From JAPOXR01 sp965221815 (GTDB lineage Bacteria > Pseudomonadota > Alphaproteobacteria > Rhodobacterales > Rhodobacteraceae), in NCBI GenBank assembly GCA_965221815.1, contig OZ244915.1:1302001-1366000 (forward strand): 64,000 nt of DNA. The letters are read 5' to 3'. The position numbers and the translations under genes were made by a program. Under the pieces are notes generated by a model. The model was not told the origin of the DNA. It ran no database searches and saw only the letters and a list, made by a program, of their open reading frames with translations. Positions 44,531 through 51,971 of the stretch are shown here, in pieces. Numbering within the stretch: position 1 is the first letter of the stretch; every line of letters starts with the position of its first letter.

Positions 44531-45742
44531 TGTATAATAACAAACAAAGGATTCTATTCCTGCCCCACATCATGGTATCATCCTGCCGCCGCGAGCCCGC
44601 GGCCAACACCAAGGCAGGAGACAGACCCATGGGCAGGACATCGACACGGCCGGAGATCCGGCTGCCAGACACCGATCGCACACGCCTCGAGCACATCGTC
44701 AGCCACCCCCAGAGCCCTCAGAAGCATGTCTGGCGGGCCCGCATCATCCTCGCCCTCGGGGACGGCTGTGGCCTCGTCGAGACCATGCGGCAGACAGGCC
44801 TCTCGAAACCCACCGTCTGGCGCTGGTGGGACCGTTTCCTTTCCGAGGGTGTCGACGGTCTCCTGCGCGATGCCACCCGGCCGCCGGGCAAGACACCCAT
44901 TCCCGCCGACCGGATCCAGGCCGTCATCGATCTGGCGATGTCGCCACCCCCGCCCAACCGCAGCCACTGGACCCTCAAGGCCCTGGCCACAGCGGTCGGG
45001 GGCCTGACGGCCACCACCGTGCACCGGATCCTGCAGCGCCATGGCCTGCGGCCCCATCAGGTCAAGACCTTCAAGGTCTCGAACGATCCCCGGTTCGGCA
45101 TCAAGGCCCACGATGTCATCGGACTGTACATGAACCCACCGGATCACGCCGTGGTCCTCTCGGTGGATGAAAAGACCCAGATCCAGGCCCTCGGCCGCAC
45201 CCAGACACCCCTGCCGCCCGCCCCGGGTCACCCGACAACCCGCACGCATGATTACAAACGGAACGGCACCACCACGTTGCTGGCGGCCCTCGATGTCGCC
45301 ACTGGCAAGGTGGTCGGAAAGATGACCGAGCGCCACCGCTCCGCGGATTTCTGTGCGTTCCTCGATCATGTGGCGGCGGACCTCGACCCCACGATGGCGG
45401 TCCATGTCATCCTTGACAACCTGTCCGCCCACAAGTCGGCGCACGTGCATGCCTGGCTTGCCGACCACCCGCACTGGACCTTCCACTTCACACCGACATC
45501 GGCCTCGTGGATGAACGCCGTCGAGGGCTTCTTCTCGAAACTGGCCCGACAGAGACTCAAGCATGCCATCTTCAATTCCCTTGACGCGTGCATCACAGCG
45601 GTAGAAGACTACATCGCCCACCACAATGCCCATGAGGCCCACCCGTTCCGCTGGCGCCGGGACCCCGAGGATCTCGTCGCATCCTGGAAGCGGGGCCACC
45701 GACGGTTGCAGGATATGGAACTATCTGTATGAGGCAAAACAC
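44531..45742 (+). mobile_element. IS630-family element 2, adjoining element 1
   Basis: The right end (inverted GTGTTTTGCCTCATACAG) finishes at 45742 with TA at 45743-45744. The left end begins GTGTATAATAAC at 44531 right after the TA shared with element 1. The ends match only in the outer bases, so the left end may be worn. The transposase is intact. Element 1 appears to have inserted exactly into the TA bordering this element. Confidence 0.7.
44629..45732 (+). CDS. IS630-family transposase (intact)
   Basis: 367 residues from the ATG at 44629, preceded by AGGAGA. An N-terminal HTH (MRQTGLSKPTVWRWWDRFLS) and second helix domain (HWTLKALATAVGGLTATTV) precede the DDE core. The catalytic residues lie in VVLSVDEKTQIQALGR, VHVILDNLSAHKS and SASWMNAVEGFFSKLARQRL. 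The frame is open upstream to 44344, inside the neighbouring IS, which is not part of the protein. No damage is seen. Confidence 0.92.
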   Translation: MGRTSTRPEIRLPDTDRTRLEHIVSHPQSPQKHVWRARIILALGDGCGLVETMRQTGLSKPTVWRWWDRFLSEGVDGLLRDATRPPGKTPIPADRIQAVIDLAMSPPPPNRSHWTLKALATAVGGLTATTVHRILQRHGLRPHQVKTFKVSNDPRFGIKAHDVIGLYMNPPDHAVVLSVDEKTQIQALGRTQTPLPPAPGHPTTRTHDYKRNGTTTLLAALDVATGKVVGKMTERHRSADFCAFLDHVAADLDPTMAVHVILDNLSAHKSAHVHAWLADHPHWTFHFTPTSASWMNAVEGFFSKLARQRLKHAIFNSLDACITAVEDYIAHHNAHEAHPFRWRRDPEDLVASWKRGHRRLQDMELSV

Positions 45743-45773
45743 TAGACAACGGATGGTGCCCCCATGACGCACG

Positions 45774-45881
45774 TGATGATCAGACGCCAAACGAAGATCG
45801 CGAATCCCTGCGAACCGCTGTAAACCCATGAGGAGCCCGCGTCTCATATGTCGTGAGCAGGGACATGCCCTTGCTTTCCGA
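45774..45881 (+). repeat. Dispersed repeat, copy A (about 108 bp)
   Basis: Begins TGATGATCAGACGCCAAACG and ends near CTTTCCGAAC. It matches 62904-63010, especially the first 75 bases, which differ at about one position in seven. Both copies lie in the same orientation, 50-55 bases upstream of the ATG of an accessory gene. It may be a mobile promoter or a transposon end. Confidence 0.7.
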
Positions 45882-45936
45882 ACGCACATCGGATAGAGTC
45901 AACGCGGGTTTAGCTCTTGATCTGGAGGATATCATC

Positions 45937-46550
45937 ATGAGACACTTGCCCCCCCCCATAAGCGACTGACGCTGCTCGCCGCCGCACTGGTGGCCCTTGT
46001 GCTGGCCCTGCCCGCCGCGGTGTTGGCGCAGACCACTTGCGACAGGAACAAATGCACCGTCGCGCTGGCACGGGCCTCGTCGCCCGTCGTGGACGGCTGC
46101 GGCGAACACGCCACGCCGGGCCGCATGAAGGTCATCTTCTCAAGCACCGATTCCAGCGTGACGCGGGCCAGCTTTCCGGTCGCTGGTTATTTCATCCAGG
46201 CAACCAGCGATCTCCGGCAGACGGCATTCTCCGACTGGGAATGGCGCTCCTCGGCCAGCAACAACAACCGGTGGACGGACCCCGTCAACAACCGAATCAG
46301 CTGGGCCGGCGGCGTGCTGGGCGAGAACATCATCGAGGTCCGCCCCAAGGCCGGGGCCCATGTCTGGTCCAACCGCAACCCTGCCAACATCAATCAAGGC
46401 CCCGGCGAGATGGTGATTCAGGAGTTTGATCTGCCCTCTGGATCGACAACTCAATACGCTGCTCCAGGCGAGCCCTACTTCCTGTTCATGGGCGGCAAGG
46501 GCTGCGCACGGGTCGGTCCGGGCGGCGACTTGCTCGGCGGCAACCAGTAA
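45937..46550 (+). CDS. Secreted protein with poly-C tract at codon 5-7 (phase OFF as assembled)
   Basis: ATG at 45937 after CTGGAGGATATCATC opens ATG AGA CAC TTG followed by nine C (45949-45957). As written the frame reads MRHLPPPISD and stops at 45967-45969. With ten or seven C it would continue HKRLTLLAAALVALVLALP, cleaved after VLA. That leads into an intact mature protein of about 175 residues with Cys pairs (TTCDRNKC, DGCGEH, KGCARV) and a beta-rich body. The leader layout repeats that of the 38 kb gene: ATGAGACA, short, C-tract, R/K, L-T-L. An internal GTG (45990) would yield a damaged signal. Function unknown. Confidence 0.65.
45949..45957 (+). repeat. C9 homopolymer within the start of the 46 kb secreted gene
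   Basis: Nine consecutive C after the fourth codon. One C more (or two fewer) joins the start codon to the signal peptide frame. Confidence 0.9.
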
Positions 46551-47000
46551 CACGACCGGGCCCCGCCGCGACCGGCACGGAGCCACGGGTCTCCGCTGCC
46601 GGCGGCGGTCTGCACGGCAGAGGCCCCGGCCCTGGTCGGCAAGGGGCCGGGCGGGCCTGGCCGGCAAGAGGACGAATCGCCAGGAGCCGCGCGCACCGGT
46701 GCGCGCGGCTCCTGGACCCTGACAGGCAAACAAAACCGGACGTCTGTCTGAATTGCACGGGAAAACCCCAAAGATTTCAAACCAAGACACGACCGAAATT
46801 TTCCGTTGGACCATCCCCCGCCGCGAAAAAAATCCTTGAACCTCAACACAGACACGTCAAGATCCCATTTGTGTGCTTTGGGCTCATCCCGTTGGCCCCA
46901 TTTGCAACTTCGCGCCCATTCCGCCAAGTTGCGCCACGTCGTTCCTGAGCAAGTCATATGTAAATGTTGAATTTGTCGATGACAGTCCCACATCACAAGA
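46551..47000. other. 450-base region after the 46 kb secreted gene
   Basis: Very GC-rich to about 46,720, then suddenly AT-richer, marking the right border of the accessory island. Apart from the 36-bp palindrome there is no supported gene. The last 100 bases serve as the upstream region of the aspartic protease gene. Confidence 0.45.
46680..46715. repeat. Perfect 36-bp palindrome
   Basis: CCAGGAGCCGCGCGCACC (46680-46697) is followed directly by its exact inverse. A hairpin of about 16 pairs with a 4-base CCGG loop is possible. It lies 130 bases after the stop of the secreted gene and lacks a U tract. It may be a terminator-like or transcript-end structure, or a recombination site. Confidence 0.7.
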
Positions 47001-47600
47001 ATGGATAACCTTGATTATTTGCGTCTGACATATCTGCTCATTCTGGCGCTTGCAGTCAGTGGACTGGTTTATACGCAGTTCCGCAATCGTCTCAGTGAGG
47101 CCTTGCGGGTCACCGTGACATGGGTCATGATTTTTTTTGGCCTCATTGCCGGTTACGGATTATGGGAAGACTTCCGAGGTGAGGTAACACCTCAATTCAT
47201 ATCGACCGCGGGAGTTGCATCCGTTTCTCTGCAACGCCAGGCCGATGGACACTTTTATGCATTGTTACAAGTGAATGGGCATGCCACACGATTCTTGTTG
47301 GATACGGGTGCAAGCGGCATTGTACTCACCCGGCAGGATGCACGTGCCGCCGGAATCAATCCAGACTCACTTCGTTATACAGGTATCGCTCGGACTGCCA
47401 ATGGAAGAGTCCGAACCGCGCCAGTCCGGATTGATGAGCTGCGTTTTGGTGATTTGATCAACCGCAACGTGCCCGCGACGATCAATGAAGGAGATCTCCA
47501 CATCTCGCTACTCGGTCAGTCCTATTTATCGCAATTCGGAGAAGTCACCATCAGGGACCATGTCCTGACGCTAACCACCAACTCAGGAATTCTCCGGTGA
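47001..47600 (+). CDS. Clan AA retropepsin-like aspartic protease (TIGR02281 type)
   Basis: 199 residues. Two N-terminal TM helices (LRLTYLLILALAVSGLVY and VTVTWVMIFFGLIAGYGL) precede a periplasmic retropepsin-like domain with the catalytic motif FLLDTGASGIVLT near residue 97 and the flap/second part NEGDLHISLLGQSYLSQF. This is the TIGR02281 family, common in alphaproteobacteria; its substrate is unknown. One catalytic Asp per chain implies a dimer. It ends 18 bases into the convergent holC gene. Confidence 0.9.
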   Translation: MDNLDYLRLTYLLILALAVSGLVYTQFRNRLSEALRVTVTWVMIFFGLIAGYGLWEDFRGEVTPQFISTAGVASVSLQRQADGHFYALLQVNGHATRFLLDTGASGIVLTRQDARAAGINPDSLRYTGIARTANGRVRTAPVRIDELRFGDLINRNVPATINEGDLHISLLGQSYLSQFGEVTIRDHVLTLTTNSGILR

Positions 47601-48098
47601 TGAATGGCTGGCGGCCGTGACGTCATCTGTTGATGAATAGTTCTTTTGTGCCTGGCAGTTCCATTTGCCATTTTCAAAAGCCCAATATTGCAGCCGCGTG
47701 CCGGCCTTTGACAAACGTGACCATTGCGCACGCGAGTTCTCCACCTCACTTTCATGGTCAATCGCACAGACGATGGACACGCGTTGGTACTGCGCGGCCT
47801 CATCATCTTTGACTCTTGCGCCGTCAAAAAGGATCAGCGATTCGGCAATCGATTCGATGTTCTCATCGGTTGTCAGTAAAATTGGCTGATCCTCATCAAA
47901 CTCGCCCCCGGCAACCGCATGCGGCAGGAAACTCTCGGGTGGATGCGTCCATAACTGGCGATCGAGGGAATCGATCGCGGAGTCTGAGCCTGCCCGGACA
48001 ATTGTTCTCCACCCCGCTTCCCGCGATCGCACGAGGAGCCGACGAATATGTTTAAATGACCGATCGTTTTTCACCAGGTAGAAGAAAACCTCGGTCAT
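47583..48098 (-). CDS. holC: DNA polymerase III chi subunit
   Basis: 171 residues. Chi links the clamp loader to single-strand binding protein. Family features: TEVFFYLVKNDRSFKHIRRLL at the start, AGWRTIVRAGSDSAIDSLDRQLWT, then ESFLPHAVAGGEFDEDQPILL. The C-terminal tail of about 30 residues is low in conservation. It overlaps pepA by 4 bases (ATGA); pepA-holC pairing is conserved across Proteobacteria. Confidence 0.93.
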   Translation of the reverse strand: MTEVFFYLVKNDRSFKHIRRLLVRSREAGWRTIVRAGSDSAIDSLDRQLWTHPPESFLPHAVAGGEFDEDQPILLTTDENIESIAESLILFDGARVKDDEAAQYQRVSIVCAIDHESEVENSRAQWSRLSKAGTRLQYWAFENGKWNCQAQKNYSSTDDVTAASHSSPENS

Positions 48099-49564
48099 GA
48101 AATCTCGAATTTTCTCTGAATCAATCGATCAATTGTCCTGACACCCCAACCCGTTGCCCCGGTCGGTGCGAGGTCGGATGCGCTGCGTGAGGCAACCCCC
48201 GCAATGTCGAGATGAATCCAGTCTGTCGAAGGTTTAACGAAACGCTGCAAAAACTGTGCGGCGGTAATTGCGCCTGCATCCCGGCCACCCACATTCTTCA
48301 TGTCGGCGATACGAGATTTAAGCATCTTGTCGTACGCATCGTCCAGCGGCATCCGCCAGGCCCGCTCGCCTGCCTCGATAGCGGCTGTCATAAATTCCTT
48401 GCTGAATGATTCACTGTTGCTGAACAACCCAGCATATTCGGTTCCCAGGCTGACGATAATTGCCCCCGTCAATGTCGCCAGATCAATAATTCCGCAAGGA
48501 GAAAATTCCTGTTGTGCGTACCAGAGAAGATCCGCAAGGACGAGTCGCCCTTCGGCATCAGTATTGATCACTTCGACGGTATCGCCTTTGAGAGATTTCA
48601 CGACATCACCAGGACGCTGCGCGGTTCCTCCTGGCATATTTTCGACCAAACCAACGATTCCAATGACATTGGCCGCCGCATTCCGACGGGCGACAGCCTT
48701 CATCACCCCGGCAACCGTCGCCGCGCCAGCCATATCCATTGTCATTTGTTCCATTTTGGCTGCGGGTTTGAGCGAGATTCCACCCGTATCAAAGACGACA
48801 CCTTTGCCCGCAAGAACTAGGGGGTCGCCATCCCCCTTGAGCCATTTCAAAATTGCAACCCGCGATGGGCTGGCCGACCCCTGCCCTACGGCCAGTAAAG
48901 CCCGCATGCCCAAAGACTGCAGATCGGATTCCTCAAGGATTTCGACATCCACACCATCCTGTGTGAGCTGACAAAGACGTGCTGCGAATTCCCCGGTTGT
49001 CAAGACATTCGCTGGCTCATCAACGAGCGTACGCGCCAGGCAAACGCCAGCAGCAAGTGCTTTCTGTGGCTTGTAACTTTTGCGGGCGGCTTCGGAGTCG
49101 GTGACAGCAAGAGTTATTGTCTTCCTCTCATTGGTCTTGCTCTTCCCGGTTTTATGTGATGAGAAGCGATATGAGGCCAGTTCAGCGCCAAACGCGATGT
49201 CGAAAATGCGCCGAATACCACGCGCCAGAACCAGGATATCGTTATTTTGTGCCAGCTGTGCGATCTGACCTCCCGCCTTGTGCGCTTCCTTGACCTTTGC
49301 GTTGCGATCAAGCTTGAGGAGCAGGAGTGAGCTGGCATTGAGTCCGGACGGAAACTTCAGTTCCATCGATTCGCCGCCCCGGAGCTTCATGAAAGCTTCA
49401 CTGGATGCGGCACGTGTAACGGCACCATGCACCGCTTTGTCAATAGCCGTCGCCGATGGCAGAAGAACACCGTCTGCGTTGGCACATAAGGCAATGATGC
49501 CGGTATGCTGCAGAGTGTTCTCAATCGTCAATTTCTTGAAGCGAATTGGCACCGTAAAATCCAT
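48095..49564 (-). CDS. pepA: Leucyl aminopeptidase (cytosol aminopeptidase)
   Basis: 489 residues. A two-zinc hexameric exopeptidase removing N-terminal residues. The catalytic C-terminal domain holds LVLAGKGVVFDTGGISLKP (metal-binding Lys/Asp), the M17 signature NTDAEGRLVLADLL and LATLTGAIIVSLG. The N-terminal macro-like domain starts DFTVPIRFKKLTIENT. In some bacteria PepA also binds DNA; nothing here addresses that. It is upstream of holC in the same operon and divergent from lptF. Confidence 0.96.
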   Translation of the reverse strand: MDFTVPIRFKKLTIENTLQHTGIIALCANADGVLLPSATAIDKAVHGAVTRAASSEAFMKLRGGESMELKFPSGLNASSLLLLKLDRNAKVKEAHKAGGQIAQLAQNNDILVLARGIRRIFDIAFGAELASYRFSSHKTGKSKTNERKTITLAVTDSEAARKSYKPQKALAAGVCLARTLVDEPANVLTTGEFAARLCQLTQDGVDVEILEESDLQSLGMRALLAVGQGSASPSRVAILKWLKGDGDPLVLAGKGVVFDTGGISLKPAAKMEQMTMDMAGAATVAGVMKAVARRNAAANVIGIVGLVENMPGGTAQRPGDVVKSLKGDTVEVINTDAEGRLVLADLLWYAQQEFSPCGIIDLATLTGAIIVSLGTEYAGLFSNSESFSKEFMTAAIEAGERAWRMPLDDAYDKMLKSRIADMKNVGGRDAGAITAAQFLQRFVKPSTDWIHLDIAGVASRSASDLAPTGATGWGVRTIDRLIQRKFEIS

Positions 49565-49686
49565 CTGTTCACCTGTTCCTGTATCTGCAACTTATCCGTC
49601 CAGATTCCAAACTTTTGCTACTCATTTGTCGACTCATTTGCTAGACCTTCGGCACATGTTCGATTTCCGGTCAAAGTTGGATTCTT

Positions 49687-50817
49687 GTGTCGCGGTTCGA
49701 TTTCTATGTTCTGGAGCGGCAAATCGCTGTCTTCGTGTTGTTGACTGGTATGCTGATTGTCATTTTCTGGATCAATTTCACGGCACGGGGACTGTCCAGC
49801 TTTCTTGCAGATACACAGGCGATCAAACTGCTTCTCCTCTACACATTTCTTGATCTCCCGGACTCACTATACCGTGCACTCATTCTCGGTGCTTATATCC
49901 CTGCTCTTTACACCGCCTATCGCCTGTATGCGGATCGGGAATTATGGGCTTTGCAGGCCGCCGGTGCCTCTCCTGCGCGATTACTCGCCCCGTTCTTGGC
50001 ATTCGGGATCCTGATGATCACAATTTCTTCATTTCTTGTGCATGATATTCTTCCGAATAGCCGCGCTCTTGGTTCAGAGGTCAGAGTTCGATTGCAAACG
50101 GATATTTCACAATTTCGAATTAAACCCGGTGAGTTTTTGTTTCCTGCTGACGAGATTGCATTCTACGTGCGCGACCGCTCTGAATCAGGAGAGTTACTGG
50201 ATGTGTTCCTGCATCATGGCAAACGCGGTGGTCAGGAAGTCACATATATTGCCGAAACTGCGCGAATGGTGGAAGCCGGTGATCAAACGCTGTTCGAAAT
50301 GCAATCTGGATCTACTCAAATCTGGGATCCGGACACCGATTCAATCCGTATTATCCAGTTTGAAAAGGCTCGCTTTAACCTCTCTGAACTTGCCCGGGAA
50401 CTGTCGGGTTCGCTGCGTATCGAGAGATTGACCAACTCCGCCAGTCTGCTCAACCAATTGCAACAGGATGAAGCCACAACGGATCATGCCAAGATTCAAA
50501 GTACATATGCAGAAATTCATCGCCGGGTGACCTATTCGCTGATGACTTTCCTGTTTCCCTTGATCGGTGCCGCCTCTGTAACAGCCAGCGAGGCCTTACG
50601 TTTTCGTCGTTTTGTCCCGATTATCGTTTCACCGGTGATGATTGCAGCGCTGTTTATTCTGAATAACCATTTCCACAATCTCGTGATTTCAACACAGGCG
50701 CCGATGATCCTGATGTATGTTCCTTCTATTCTGGGTATTCTCTGTATAGCCGTGATGACAGTCGTTGCACTGAAACCGTATCGCTTTCAATTCCCAGGAA
50801 AGCGGCACATGGCATGA
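49687..50817 (+). CDS. lptF: LPS export permease LptF
   Basis: 376 residues from a GTG at 49687. Six TM helices in two groups of three around a periplasmic domain: SRFDFYVLERQIAVFVLLTG and RLLAPFLAFGILMITIS at the N-terminus, and FPLIGAASVTASEALRFRR and PMILMYVPSILGILCIAVM at the C-terminus. With LptG and the ATPase LptB (not here) it extracts LPS from the inner membrane. It is the first gene of lptF-lptG-lptD-surA-pdxA-rsmA and overlaps lptG by 4 bases. Confidence 0.93.
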   Translation: MSRFDFYVLERQIAVFVLLTGMLIVIFWINFTARGLSSFLADTQAIKLLLLYTFLDLPDSLYRALILGAYIPALYTAYRLYADRELWALQAAGASPARLLAPFLAFGILMITISSFLVHDILPNSRALGSEVRVRLQTDISQFRIKPGEFLFPADEIAFYVRDRSESGELLDVFLHHGKRGGQEVTYIAETARMVEAGDQTLFEMQSGSTQIWDPDTDSIRIIQFEKARFNLSELARELSGSLRIERLTNSASLLNQLQQDEATTDHAKIQSTYAEIHRRVTYSLMTFLFPLIGAASVTASEALRFRRFVPIIVSPVMIAALFILNNHFHNLVISTQAPMILMYVPSILGILCIAVMTVVALKPYRFQFPGKRHMA

Positions 50818-51971
50818 TTCTCGCTCGATACTTTATGCGTAAGTTCCTGATTGCCCTCGGCGCATCAGCAGGATTTTTGTTGCTTTTCTCCTTCCTGCTG
50901 CAACTTGAACGTTATCTGGTAAGACTGACCGAGCTAGGAGTTTCACCCGCAACCGCAGTCCAGCTTGTTGCGTTGAGTACCCCTAACCAGATTTACGACA
51001 TGATTCCGGCAATCGTCGGGGTCTCGGCATTATGGTTCTCCTATCGCACCAGTGCTGTCCATGAAATGACTGCGGTTCGTGCCGCAGGGACATCAGGTAT
51101 TGCCGTCTTGGTGGTTCCTGCATTGACGTCATTCGTCATAGGGCTGATTGTCATGACAGTTTTCGGCCCGATTTCTGCCGGTTTATCAAAAAGTTTTGAA
51201 CAGCGGTTCAGTCAATTGCGCGGGGAACAGAATCAGGTTTTCTTGGAAAGCGGGGGGTTTTTATGGTTTCGTCAAATTCTTGATGGACGACAGACCATTC
51301 TCAGAGCTGCGCAGACGAATCGTGGCGTATCATTCTCCGATCTTCATGTGACGATCTTTGATCCGGATGGGAACCCATCACAGAGAATTATCGCAGAACG
51401 CGCTGAACTCGTTGAAAATATAGCAAAATTGACGTCATCAAATCTTTTTGATTTCACTGCGCCCGCGGATCAGGTTCCTGGAATGTGCTTATATGACTTT
51501 AAATCTTATAATCTCTCCCGTAACCCCCAATCCGCTCCCTACCAAGCCCAGATTTGGCCAATTGGTTGCTTCGAGACGGGCCTCACCGCCAGTCAGGTGA
51601 ACGACAGTTTTGATCTTCCCGAACTGGTCACATTCTGGCAACTGCCTGAACATATTCGACTGCTTGAAAAATCAGGATTTTCGGCGGTCAAACACCGTTT
51701 GCATTTTCATCTGGAACTGGCACAACCGCTTCTGCTGGCGGCGATGGCCCTGGTTGGAGGCGCATTTACCTTTCGGCAACAATATGGAATCAATGCCGTA
51801 TTGGCCGCACTTGCGGCAACGCTTTGCATTTTAGCTGTGATCTTCATACAAGAATTTGCAAGGATTTTGGGGGAGGTTGAGACCATTCATTACCTGATTG
51901 TCGCATGGGCTCCGCCGCTGGCCGCATTATTGACTGCGGTGGGACTCATATCTTTTCGAGAAGGCAAATAG
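50814..51971 (+). CDS. lptG: LPS export permease LptG
   Basis: 385 residues with LptF/LptG architecture: ILARYFMRKFLIALGASAGF at the N-terminus, the conserved cytoplasmic loop SYRTSAVHEMTAVRAAGTS that contacts LptB, a periplasmic beta-jellyroll, and three C-terminal helices (QPLLLAAMALVGGAFTFRQQ). It couples to LptF through the ATGA overlap and to lptD with no gap. A run of six G near 51244 lies in coding sequence and does not break the frame. Confidence 0.93.
   Translation: MILARYFMRKFLIALGASAGFLLLFSFLLQLERYLVRLTELGVSPATAVQLVALSTPNQIYDMIPAIVGVSALWFSYRTSAVHEMTAVRAAGTSGIAVLVVPALTSFVIGLIVMTVFGPISAGLSKSFEQRFSQLRGEQNQVFLESGGFLWFRQILDGRQTILRAAQTNRGVSFSDLHVTIFDPDGNPSQRIIAERAELVENIAKLTSSNLFDFTAPADQVPGMCLYDFKSYNLSRNPQSAPYQAQIWPIGCFETGLTASQVNDSFDLPELVTFWQLPEHIRLLEKSGFSAVKHRLHFHLELAQPLLLAAMALVGGAFTFRQQYGINAVLAALAATLCILAVIFIQEFARILGEVETIHYLIVAWAPPLAALLTAVGLISFREGK

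Noticed and set aside
44578..45699. Minus-strand 373-codon frame across IS630 element 2
   Set aside because: Antisense shadow of an intact transposase; composition bias of GC-rich DNA explains it.
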